Assembly: GCF_004146235.1 (NCBI RefSeq)
Contig: NZ_SELO01000005.1
Span: forward strand, 62,001 to 126,000
Origin: Tropicimonas sp. IMCC6043
GTDB taxonomy: Bacteria; Pseudomonadota; Alphaproteobacteria; Rhodobacterales; Rhodobacteraceae
Length of the DNA: 64,000 bases
Direction of reading: 5' to 3'
The translations under genes were made by a program, and so were the position numbers. Within the stretch, counting starts at the first letter, position 1; every line of letters begins with the position of its first letter. Shown piece after piece: positions 1-10,250 of this stretch. The notes beneath the pieces are model-generated. The model saw nothing but the letters and a program-made list of their open reading frames with translations. It was not told the DNA's origin and ran no database searches.

Positions 1-825
1 CGCGCGCCCTTCGCGGGTGTTGTAAGCGAGGTGAGCGCCGTCGAGGGCGGGCTGGCCTCGGCCAATGAACAACTCGGGGTGCTGGTCGATCCGAGCCGGA
101 TCGAAGTCGCGTTCCGGGTCACCAACACGCAGTTTTCCCGGCTTTTGAACGACAGCGGCGCGCTGCGGAAGGCCGAGATCGAGGTGCTGATTCAGCGCGG
201 CCGCGGCGTCACCACATTGCCCGCCCGGCTCGACCGCGCCGGCGCCGAGCGCGACGAAGGGCAGATCGGCCGCCTGGTTTATGCCAGCCTCATCGATCCC
301 GATCCGAATGTCGTCCAGCCGGGAGACTTCGTCACGGTGCAGATCCCCGAGCGCCCGCTGGAAAACGTCGCCCGTGTGCCGGCGACGGCGGTGACGACCG
401 ACGGGCGCCTGCTGCTCATCGGCGAGAACAACCGGCTCGAGGAGCTTCAGGCGACGATGCTGCGCCACCAGGGCGACAGCGTGATCCTCGGCGACGTTCC
501 CTTTGGCCGGAGCTATGTAACCGAGCGGGCATTGCAGCTTGGCCCCGGCATCCAGGTCGCGCCGGTCGCCGCGCCTGCCCCGGCCGAGGCCGGCGCAGCG
601 CCGGAATCCACCGAGGCCGCCGCGGCACCCGAAACCGCGCCCGCCGCCGGTCCCGACATGATCGCGCTCGATGACGCGCGTCGCGCCGCGATCGTCGCCT
701 TCATCGAGGCCAGCGAGCAGATGAAGCCCGAGAAACGCGCCGAATGGCTGGAGCAGCTCGCACATCCGGAAGTGCCGCGCGAGACGGTCGAGAAGTTCGA
801 AGCCAAGATGGCGGAGGGCCAGTGA
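1..825 (+). CDS. RND efflux periplasmic adaptor subunit (HlyD/MFP family), 5' end outside window
   Basis: This is the C-terminal part (274 residues seen) of a periplasmic adaptor that links an inner-membrane RND pump to an outer-membrane channel. The frame is already open at base 1 and begins with an APFAGVVSEV-type lipoyl/barrel-sandwich motif, so the first visible GTG is not taken as the start. The beta-barrel and membrane-proximal regions follow. After about residue 180 there is an Ala/Pro/Glu-rich linker and then a charged helical tail (about residues 210-274), which is longer than usual for the family and of unknown use. The stop overlaps the start of the permease gene by one base (TGATG), so the two are translationally coupled. 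The family call is firm; the substrate is unknown. Confidence 0.85.
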   Translation, partial: RAPFAGVVSEVSAVEGGLASANEQLGVLVDPSRIEVAFRVTNTQFSRLLNDSGALRKAEIEVLIQRGRGVTTLPARLDRAGAERDEGQIGRLVYASLIDPDPNVVQPGDFVTVQIPERPLENVARVPATAVTTDGRLLLIGENNRLEELQATMLRHQGDSVILGDVPFGRSYVTERALQLGPGIQVAPVAAPAPAEAGAAPESTEAAAAPETAPAAGPDMIALDDARRAAIVAFIEASEQMKPEKRAEWLEQLAHPEVPRETVEKFEAKMAEGQ

Positions 826-3800
826 TGACCGGCGGGACAGGCGGCGTGCTGGGCTATTTCACCCGTCATCGCACGGCGGCGAGCTTTCTGATGGTGGTGA
901 TGCTGGTGCTCGGCCTCGTCGCCACTGGCAAGATCCGCTCGCAGTTCTTCCCAGACGTGGTGATCGACACGGTGACCGTGACTGTCGACTGGGACGGCGC
1001 CGGACCGGAGGAGATCGACCGCGCGGTAGTGGCGCTGCTGGAGCCGGCGCTGCAGGGCGTCGAGGGGGTGAGTGATTCCACCGCCGTCTCGAGGGACGGC
1101 TCGACAACGATCACCCTCGTTCTCGAACCTGGATGGGACATGGCGCGCGCCACCGAGGAGGTGAAAGCCGCCGTCGAAACGGTGAAGACCCTGCCCGAAG
1201 CGGCCGAGGAGCCGGTGGTCCGCCGCGGCGTCTGGCGTGACAAGGTCACCGAGGTCATCCTCTACGGGCCGATCGGCCCCGACCAGCTCGGCCTGATCGG
1301 CGACGACCTTCTCGCCCGGCTCTACCGCGAGGGCATCACCCGCACCTCGATCCTCGGCGTCGCCGCGCCGCAGATCGAGGTCGAAGTGCCGGAAGTCGCC
1401 CGCATCCGCCACGACATCTCGCTGCGCGAGATCGCCGAGGGCATCGCGCGCGAGGTCGAAACACGCCCCGCAGGCGACGTTCCGGGTGGTGCAGTGCGGC
1501 TGCGCGCCGGCGAGGAGACCCGCGACGCCGACGCCATCCGCAACCTTCCCGTCCGGGTAAACCCGGACGCGACCAAGCTCTATGTCCGCAATCTCGGGCA
1601 GGTTGTCGTGACCTCCTCGGATGCCGGCCGCGCCTATTTCGTGGACGACATGCCGGCAGTTCTGATCCGGGTCGACCGCTCCGCCGAAGGTGACGCGATC
1701 AAGATCGAAGCCGCTGTGCGGCGGCTGGCGGAGGACCTCCGGCCGGAACTTCCCGAAGGCGTCGATATCCGCCTCATCAACACCCGTGCGCAGGACATCA
1801 CCGACCGGCTCGACATCCTGCTCGACAATGGCCTCTCCGGCCTCGTCCTCGTACTCGTCGTGCTCTTCCTCTTCCTCTCCGCGCGCACCGCGCTCTGGGT
1901 CGCCATGGGCATCCCGATCTCGATGCTGGCGGCTGTGGCGGTGATGTATGCCGGCGGGCTGACCATCAACATGATGTCGCTCTTCGCGCTCATCATCACT
2001 CTCGGCATCGTGGTGGACGATGCCATCGTCGTGGCAGAACACGCCGATTTCCGCGCCCGCAAGCTCGGCGAGAGCCCCGATCTCGCTTCCGTCAACGCGG
2101 TGCGGCGGATGATCGGCCCGGTCTTCAGTTCGACCGCCACGACAGTGCTCGCCTTCCTCGGCCTGCTCTTCGTCGGCGGCGGTTTCGGAACACTGATCGC
2201 CGACATTCCCTTCGTGGTCAGCGCGGTGCTGGTCGCCTCGCTGATCGAGAGCTTCCTGATCCTGCCCAACCACATGCGCCACGCGCTGGCGGCCGGTACC
2301 CGACGACGCTGGTACGACTGGCCGAGCTACCAGTTCAATCGCGGCTTCGCCTGGGTTTCCGAGACCGTCTTTGCGCCGCTGATGCACTGGGTGCTGCGAC
2401 TGCGCTATCTCGTCGTCTCGGCGATGCTGTTGCTGCTGGCCTTCTCCTTCTCCCATGTGCTGCGCGGCGACGTGCCCTGGGCCTTCTTCACCGCACCCGA
2501 GCGCGGCTCGGTCACCGGCAATTTCGCCTTCCTGCCCGGCGCGACACGCGAGGATGCGCGGGACCTCACCCGCGAGCTCGACCGCGCCGTCGCCGCCGTT
2601 GCGACAGAGCTCGAGGCCGGCAGCGGCATCTATCCGGTGGTGCATTCCGTGACCCAGGTCGGCGGAACCGCCGCAAAGGGTATCCCCGGTGAGTCGACGA
2701 TGGATCCCGACACGCTCGGCTCGATCGATATCGGGCTTGTCGGCGCCGACCTTCGGGAGTTCTCGGCACAGGAATTCGTCCGCGCATTGCAACAGGAGGT
2801 CGTCCGCCCGGCCGGGCTCGCGCTGCTCTCCTTCCGGAGCCAGGGCGCGGGCCCGGGCGGCGACTCGCTGGCGGTCAATTTCTATGGGCCGAACAGTTTC
2901 GCGCTCAAGGCCGCCGCCGAGGAGCTGATCGCGGCGCTCGGCCAGTATCCCGAAGTGACCGGTCTTCAGGACAGCCTACCCATGGGCAAGGAAGACATGG
3001 TTCTCGAGCTCACGCCGGCGGGCGAAGCGCTCGGCTTCACCACCGAGGCAATCGGCGCCGAGCTCTTCGGGCGGCTGAACGGTATAACCGCGGTGGAATT
3101 TCCGTCCGGCACGCGGACCACCGCGATCACCGTGCGCCTGCCGGAGGAGGAACAGTCCGGCAATTTCCTCGAGACCACGCGAATGCGCACACCCTCGGGC
3201 GACTACGTGCCGCTGGGCGAGATCGCGACAACCACGAGCACGCCCGCCTTCTCCACCGTGAACCGCGAGAACGGCCGCCGGCAGGTCACCGTGACCGGTA
3301 GCCTCGCCGAGGACAGCCCCGAGCGCGCGGCCGAGATCGGCGCCGCGCTTCGGACGGAGATCCTGCCCGACATCGCCGCGCGCCATTCCGTCGAGTGGGA
3401 ACTCGGCGGGTTGTCGATGCAGGAGGACGATTTCCTAGGCGAGGCTCTGGTCGGCTTCCTGCTCTGTATTTTGGGCATCTACCTCGTGCTCGGCTGGGTC
3501 TTTGGCAGCTGGTTCCGCCCGCTCATCGTGCTCGCCGTCATCCCCTTCGGCCTGATCGGCACGATCTGGGGCCATGCGCAGTTCGGCCTCGCGATGTCGC
3601 TCTTCACGGTAATCGGCCTCATCGGCATGTCCGGCATCATCATCAACGACGCCATCGTGCTGGTGACGACGATTCAGGACTACGCCCGCCGCATGGCGAT
3701 CCTTCCTGCGGCCGTCGCCGGCAGCGTCGAGCGGCTGCGCCCGATCCTGCTGACCACGCTGACCACGGTGCTCGGCCTCGCGCCGCTGATGTTCGAGGAG

Positions 3801-4184
3801 AGCCGGCAGTCGCTCTTTCTCAAGCCCACCGTTGTCACGCTGGTCTACGGCCTCTCCGTCGGTTTCTTCATCGTGCTGATGATGGTGCCCTCGCTGATGG
3901 TGATCCAGGCCGACGCCACCCGCGCGCTTCGCTCGCTCGGTCGGATGCTCAGGGGGCACCGGATGGCGGCCGGGATCCGTGCGCTCGCCGCTTTGGCGGC
4001 GGCGCTGGTCATCGCGGTCAACCTCGCGCTGTTCTGGCCCGGCGCGGCGACCCCCATGCCCGGCTTGCCGGAGGGTCTGCCGCCCGGACTGGGACGGTTG
4101 CTTCTGGCCATCGCCGGCAGCCTTGCCGTGGCGGCGGGTTTCACCGCCATTGCCTGGGTGTCGAGCCGGCGGAAGCGCGCCTGA
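825..4184 (+). CDS. Efflux RND transporter permease subunit (AcrB/MexF-like, HAE1-type)
   Basis: This 1119-residue inner-membrane proton/drug antiporter would work with the adjacent adaptor. The ATG overlaps the adaptor stop (TGATG); an upstream in-frame ATG at 744 lies inside the adaptor and is rejected. Typical features are the first membrane helix at about residues 15-35 followed by SQFFPDVV, two large periplasmic loops, two blocks of membrane helices (about 340-520 and 880-1050), and acidic-rich helix 4 motifs such as GIVVDDAIVV and SGIIINDAIVL. An extra tail after about residue 1040 carries two further predicted membrane helices, beyond the normal twelve. No TolC-type outer-membrane gene follows, because the next gene is convergent. 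Substrate is unknown. Confidence 0.9.
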   Translation: MTGGTGGVLGYFTRHRTAASFLMVVMLVLGLVATGKIRSQFFPDVVIDTVTVTVDWDGAGPEEIDRAVVALLEPALQGVEGVSDSTAVSRDGSTTITLVLEPGWDMARATEEVKAAVETVKTLPEAAEEPVVRRGVWRDKVTEVILYGPIGPDQLGLIGDDLLARLYREGITRTSILGVAAPQIEVEVPEVARIRHDISLREIAEGIAREVETRPAGDVPGGAVRLRAGEETRDADAIRNLPVRVNPDATKLYVRNLGQVVVTSSDAGRAYFVDDMPAVLIRVDRSAEGDAIKIEAAVRRLAEDLRPELPEGVDIRLINTRAQDITDRLDILLDNGLSGLVLVLVVLFLFLSARTALWVAMGIPISMLAAVAVMYAGGLTINMMSLFALIITLGIVVDDAIVVAEHADFRARKLGESPDLASVNAVRRMIGPVFSSTATTVLAFLGLLFVGGGFGTLIADIPFVVSAVLVASLIESFLILPNHMRHALAAGTRRRWYDWPSYQFNRGFAWVSETVFAPLMHWVLRLRYLVVSAMLLLLAFSFSHVLRGDVPWAFFTAPERGSVTGNFAFLPGATREDARDLTRELDRAVAAVATELEAGSGIYPVVHSVTQVGGTAAKGIPGESTMDPDTLGSIDIGLVGADLREFSAQEFVRALQQEVVRPAGLALLSFRSQGAGPGGDSLAVNFYGPNSFALKAAAEELIAALGQYPEVTGLQDSLPMGKEDMVLELTPAGEALGFTTEAIGAELFGRLNGITAVEFPSGTRTTAITVRLPEEEQSGNFLETTRMRTPSGDYVPLGEIATTTSTPAFSTVNRENGRRQVTVTGSLAEDSPERAAEIGAALRTEILPDIAARHSVEWELGGLSMQEDDFLGEALVGFLLCILGIYLVLGWVFGSWFRPLIVLAVIPFGLIGTIWGHAQFGLAMSLFTVIGLIGMSGIIINDAIVLVTTIQDYARRMAILPAAVAGSVERLRPILLTTLTTVLGLAPLMFEESRQSLFLKPTVVTLVYGLSVGFFIVLMMVPSLMVIQADATRALRSLGRMLRGHRMAAGIRALAALAAALVIAVNLALFWPGAATPMPGLPEGLPPGLGRLLLAIAGSLAVAAGFTAIAWVSSRRKRA

Positions 4185-5408
4185 TCAGGCAGGGCTGCGG
4201 CGCCGGAAGAGCGGCCGGATCAGCCTGCGGTAGCTCAGCGCGAGGCCGGTATAGACCATGAAGACGCTCGCCAGCGAGGCGAGCCCGGCGATCGTCTGCC
4301 CGGCGAGCCCGTAGACTTCGCCGGTATGGATGAAGCGCAGCCACATCCGCGCCCGTGTCGAGGCCGGGCGGTCGGAATATCCGGTGACGCTGACAACCTC
4401 GCCCGTCCGCTGCGAGACCGCGAGCGTTTCCTGACGCGCGAGTTGCCGGCCAGTGCCGGTGTCCACCGTCGCGCTGACCTCGATGGCCGGCGCCTCCTTG
4501 GGAAGCGTCAACACGACCCGGCGCCACGCCGGGTCATGCGCCTCGGCGGTCTCGAGGATCGCCTGCAGCCCGACGCCGCCGGGCAGAAGCAGCAACCCGT
4601 TGCCCGCGTCCGCGTCCTCATGCTCCGAATGATCGCCGCCCTCACCGCCGCCACGTCCCATGCCGAGCCCCCTGCCCAGCCCGCGGCCGCCACCGGTTCC
4701 GTGCCCGTCGCTCTCCGTCGTGGCCACCGTCTCCTCGCCGAAGGCCGCAAGGACGAGGTCGCTGGCCCAGGGATAGGAAATCACGACGCCGGAAAGGACG
4801 ATCAGGAAGAGCGGGATGGCACTCCAGAATGCGAAGACATGGTGCCAGGCGAAGTCGCGGGCCTTCGTGTCCGGGTAGGTCTGCCGGAACAGAAGCCGCG
4901 ACTTCAGCATGCCCCATCGCCAGATCCGAGGCAGCCAGAGCCAGGCGCCGGAGAGCAGCAGGAAGGCGAAGACGAGATTGGCCGCGCCGGTGATCGCCGC
5001 GCCGGTCTCGCTGCGGCCGGAGAGGGAGAGCCAGCGGTGCAATGTCATCACCGCACCGAAGAAATCCTGTATGGCGGTTGGCCCGGAGGAAAGGACCTCG
5101 CCGCTGTAGGGATCAAGGAAGACTTTGTCATTTCGCCCGATGGTTGCGGTGACCGGGGCCGCGGGGGCGTTCTCGAAAACGAGTGTCGAAGCCTGGCCAT
5201 CGGTCGCAGCAAGGGCGAGTTCGGAGAGCCGGTCGGCCGGAAGCGGCGCGCCCTCCGACATGCTCACCTCGAGGCCGTGCTCGGCCCAGCGGGTGATCTG
5301 AACCTCATAGGTCAGCAACACGCCGGTGATTGCGAGGGCGAGAATGACGAAGCCGGCGGAGATGCCGGCGGTCAGATGACTCCAGAAGAGAATCTTGCGG
5401 AAGGTCAT
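4185..5408 (-). CDS. PepSY-associated TM helix domain protein (PiuB-like)
   Basis: This 407-residue inner-membrane protein resembles PepSY/PiuB-family proteins, which are often linked to siderophore or iron reduction. The N-terminus (KILFWSHLTAGISAG) begins the first helix, with a conserved HLTAG histidine; two central helices surround LHRWLSLSG and AWHHVFAFWS, and the last helix lies near residues 370-390. A PepSY-like stretch ends the first periplasmic loop (DPYSGEVL). The second loop carries an unusual Gly/Arg/His/Glu-rich insert at about residues 235-275, which could bind metal. Its stop abuts the RND permease stop (tgatca), so the two transcripts converge. Specific function is not known. 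Confidence 0.8.
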   Translation of the reverse strand: MTFRKILFWSHLTAGISAGFVILALAITGVLLTYEVQITRWAEHGLEVSMSEGAPLPADRLSELALAATDGQASTLVFENAPAAPVTATIGRNDKVFLDPYSGEVLSSGPTAIQDFFGAVMTLHRWLSLSGRSETGAAITGAANLVFAFLLLSGAWLWLPRIWRWGMLKSRLLFRQTYPDTKARDFAWHHVFAFWSAIPLFLIVLSGVVISYPWASDLVLAAFGEETVATTESDGHGTGGGRGLGRGLGMGRGGGEGGDHSEHEDADAGNGLLLLPGGVGLQAILETAEAHDPAWRRVVLTLPKEAPAIEVSATVDTGTGRQLARQETLAVSQRTGEVVSVTGYSDRPASTRARMWLRFIHTGEVYGLAGQTIAGLASLASVFMVYTGLALSYRRLIRPLFRRRSPA

Positions 5409-5652
5409 TTAGGGGATCCGATTACAGATGACACACGGAGCCTTGAACGCCCCGGCACTCGGCTTCCGTCGCCCTTTGCCGCGAGGGAAGGCGCCTGCCC
5501 GGCTCGTTACGCATGGCGAAAATGCCGGAAGACCGGTCCGGAAGCTGATATAGACGACACGACCATCTTCCCCAGCGAGCTTCCGACGGGCAGCCACCTC
5601 CCTGGGGTGATGGCACGCAGACCTCTCGCATCGTTCGGCAACAGGAGCCGTA
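5409..5652. other. Divergent intergenic region (PepSY gene / lipoprotein gene)
   Basis: This 244-base spacer lies between two divergently transcribed genes and should carry both promoters. I see no convincing palindrome, Fur-type box or RNA element. A weak ribosome-binding stretch (ggcaacaggagccgt) precedes the lipoprotein ATG. Confidence 0.5.
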
Positions 5653-6351
5653 ATGCCCCGCCCTTCCTTCTTTACCTGCCTGGCCATTTTGCTGCTGGCT
5701 CTCGGCGGTTGCACCACGCGATCGCTCACCGGTGCCGAGCGGGCCTTCAGCGCCACCGTCCAGGGGACCGCCCTCGACACCGAAGCGGTGCGTGTCACCC
5801 GCGGCGCGGTGATCGCGGGGGTTCCTGCCAACCGCCCACCCCGCCCGTATGTTACCTGCCGCGAGCGGATCTACCCGAAGGAGACCAAGCCGAAAGTCCG
5901 GTGGAAAGTCGCCGGCTTCGTTCTCGGTGAACGCCTCTTCGTTTCGCGGAAGGTCTGGGAGGACGATTTTCTCGCCGGCTATCCCGACGCGCTGCCGCTC
6001 GCCGACGCGATGTTCCTAGCCCACGAGATGACCCATGTCTGGCAGTGGCAACACCGCGACAGCACTGGATACGCGCCCTGGCGGGCCGCGTCGGAGCATG
6101 GGAGCAAGGATGACCCTTATCTCTACGACCTCGCCCCCGATCGCCGTTTTGATGAGTATGGCTACGAGCAGCAGGCATCGCTCGTCGGGGAGTTCGTATG
6201 CTGCCGCGCCCTCGATCCCGACGGAAGCCGTACGGGGCGGCTCTACGCGATCTTGAAGCCCGTCTTCTCCGGCCTAGAGCGCCAAGACCCGCCGGGGCGC
6301 GTCAAACTTCCCTGGAAGGAGGCAGAGACGGAGGGGATCTGCAGCCGCTGA
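5653..6351 (+). CDS. Putative lipoprotein with HExxH metalloprotease-like motif
   Basis: This 232-residue exported protein begins with a lipoprotein signal peptide ending in the lipobox LALGGC (Cys20). The middle contains HEMTHVWQWQ (about residues 125-134), an HExxH zinc-binding motif like that of M-type metallopeptidases and DUF4157-like proteins. A downstream acidic residue that could complete the site is not assignable by eye. Four Cys residues lie outside the signal (for example VTCRE, CCRALD). The gene has an AGGAG-type ribosome site and stands alone between divergent and convergent neighbours. I do not recognise a named family, and enzymatic activity is only suggested by the motif. Confidence 0.65.
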   Translation: MPRPSFFTCLAILLLALGGCTTRSLTGAERAFSATVQGTALDTEAVRVTRGAVIAGVPANRPPRPYVTCRERIYPKETKPKVRWKVAGFVLGERLFVSRKVWEDDFLAGYPDALPLADAMFLAHEMTHVWQWQHRDSTGYAPWRAASEHGSKDDPYLYDLAPDRRFDEYGYEQQASLVGEFVCCRALDPDGSRTGRLYAILKPVFSGLERQDPPGRVKLPWKEAETEGICSR

Positions 6352-6406
6352 TTGTTCTGTCGGAAAGGCAGGCACTAGAAACTTGCGGAAGGGTCTTCCG
6401 TATGAA

Positions 6407-6437
6407 AAAGCCGGCCCCGAATCGCGGGGCCGGCTTT
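6407..6437 (-). terminator. Intrinsic terminator downstream of katG
   Basis: A perfect 13-bp stem (aaagccggccccg / cggggccggcttt) with a 5-base loop is followed on the minus strand by a run of T residues (ctttttcat). It lies 22 bases after the katG stop and could also stop transcription of the convergent lipoprotein gene. Confidence 0.85.
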
Positions 6438-6459
6438 CAATTTGCGCAGTTCTGCCGCC

Positions 6460-8790
<2,331 letters not shown>

Positions 8791-8799
8791 GATTTGCTT

Positions 8800-9696
8800 A
8801 TGAAAAGCCTCACCCTGAAACATCTCCGTTATTTCGAGGCGGTGGCGCGCTGCGGCCATTTCGGCCAGGCGGCCGACGCCTGTGCAATCTCCCAGCCCGC
8901 GCTCTCGGTGCAGGTCAAGGAACTCGAGGCGCTTGTCGGCGCGCCGCTGATCGAGCGAACGACACGGCGGGTAAGGCTCACCGGGCTCGGCGAGGCGATG
9001 GCAGACCATGCGCGCGGCATCCTGCGCGCCGTCGACGAGATCGAGGACCTCGCCCGCCGCGCCAACGGGCCCCTGACCGGCCGGCTCCGGCTCGGCGTGA
9101 TCCCAACCGTCGCGCCCTATCTGTTGCCGCGGCTGATCCGCGCCATGCCGAACCGCTTCCCCGGGCTCGAGCCGTTCCCGCGCGAAGCGGTGACCGCGCG
9201 GCTCATCGAGAGCCTTTTGGAGGGACGGCTCGACACCGCCATTGTCGCCCTGCCGATCTCGGAACCGGCGCTCGTGGAGCATGCACTCTTCGACGAGGAG
9301 TTCGTTTTGGTGCGCCCGCTCGCGGAGGCCAACTTGCCGGTTCCGAACCCGGACACATTGCGCGAAATGCGCCTGTTGCTGTTGGAAGAAGGGCACTGCT
9401 TCCGGGACCAGGCGCTCTCCTTCTGTCAGCTCTCGTCATCTTCGCCGAGGGAATTGATGGAGGGCAGTTCGCTGTCGACGCTGGTGCAGATGGTCAGCGC
9501 GGGGATCGGCGTGACGCTGATCCCCGAAATGGCCGTCCCGGTGGAGACCCGCTCGGCCGCGGTTTCGGTCGCGCGCCTGCCAGCGCCGCGCCCGAAGCGG
9601 GTGATCGGCATGGTGTGGCGCAAGACCTCGCCGCTTACCGCGCATTTCACGGAGATCGCCGAGCTGGTGCGGGAAACGGCGACCCGCGCCGCGTGA
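8800..9696 (+). CDS. oxyR: Hydrogen-peroxide-responsive LysR-family regulator OxyR
   Basis: This 298-residue LysR regulator has an N-terminal winged helix (FGQAADACAISQPALSVQVK, about residues 21-40) and a C-terminal effector domain. The diagnostic motif GHCFRDQALSFC places two cysteines at residues 200 and 209, the same spacing as the C199/C208 disulfide pair of E. coli OxyR. The ATG at 8800 fits the LysR N-terminus; a TTG two codons earlier is possible but unneeded. Being divergent from katG supports the assignment. It probably also autoregulates through the shared spacer. Confidence 0.92.
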   Translation: MKSLTLKHLRYFEAVARCGHFGQAADACAISQPALSVQVKELEALVGAPLIERTTRRVRLTGLGEAMADHARGILRAVDEIEDLARRANGPLTGRLRLGVIPTVAPYLLPRLIRAMPNRFPGLEPFPREAVTARLIESLLEGRLDTAIVALPISEPALVEHALFDEEFVLVRPLAEANLPVPNPDTLREMRLLLLEEGHCFRDQALSFCQLSSSSPRELMEGSSLSTLVQMVSAGIGVTLIPEMAVPVETRSAAVSVARLPAPRPKRVIGMVWRKTSPLTAHFTEIAELVRETATRAA

Positions 9697-9712
9697 CGCG
9701 GCTGAGCGGCCG

Positions 9713-10138
9713 TCAGTCGGCCGCGGCTTCCGCGACGATGCTTGCGAGCAGTTCCTGGACCTTCTGCATCGGCCCTTCGGGATAGGTCCGGTGTCCGATT
9801 TGCACCTTCCCGTCCCGGTCGAGGACGAAGACGTTGTAGGGGCAATGGACGACATTCATCGGGTCGGCTTCCATCACCTCGCGCGACAGTTTCGCCGAGC
9901 AGAAGAGGAAGATGTCGGCGGCATCGAAAATCTTCACGTCGCTGCCGACATCGGCACCTGTCCGGTTCAGCATCTCGCCGGTGTGGCTGACATAGTCGAT
10001 GACAAGCCCCTGGCCGACGATCGCGGATTCCACCGCGAAGGTCGCGTCGTCGAAACTGCCGTTGAAATCGGTCAGCACGGCGTCCTGGGCAAGGGCGGGA
10101 GCTGCGGCAAGGCAGGCGGCGGCAAGATACGCTTTCAT
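9713..10138 (-). CDS. Periplasmic DUF302-like protein at the end of the sox operon
   Basis: This 141-residue protein has a clear Sec signal peptide (MKAYLAAACLAAAPALAQ). The remainder resembles DUF302 (FNGSFDDATFAVESAI near the start; IFLFCSAKLSREVMEADP and VVHCPYNVFVLD later), with two cysteines. A good GAGGAT ribosome site precedes the ATG. It follows soxD on the same strand after 112 bases, so it may be the distal gene of the sox operon. DUF302 proteins have no settled function, although members are found beside sulfur-oxidation genes. The role in thiosulfate oxidation is inferred from position only. Confidence 0.7.
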   Translation of the reverse strand: MKAYLAAACLAAAPALAQDAVLTDFNGSFDDATFAVESAIVGQGLVIDYVSHTGEMLNRTGADVGSDVKIFDAADIFLFCSAKLSREVMEADPMNVVHCPYNVFVLDRDGKVQIGHRTYPEGPMQKVQELLASIVAEAAAD

Positions 10139-10183
10139 GGGATCCTCACTTTGCTAGGGTCAGGGGTTGCCCCCCGGGACGCG

Positions 10184-10204
10184 CGGGCGGCGCAGGGCCG
10201 CCCG
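10184..10204 (-). repeat. GC-rich hairpin between soxD and the DUF302 gene
   Basis: An 8-bp perfect inverted repeat (CGGGCGGC / GCCGCCCG) with a 5-base loop lies in the soxD-DUF302 spacer. No T run follows, so it may be an mRNA-stabilising or partial-termination hairpin rather than a full terminator. Confidence 0.4.
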
Positions 10205-10250
10205 GCATTCTGTCAGCATGGCATGTCAGCGATGTGTCCGCGGCACAGGC

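Noticed and set aside
513-2792. Long open frame antisense to the RND permease and adaptor
   Set aside because: It mirrors the GC-skewed codons of the permease gene, has no ribosome site, and its Asp/Gly/His/Arg-rich composition is not protein-like.
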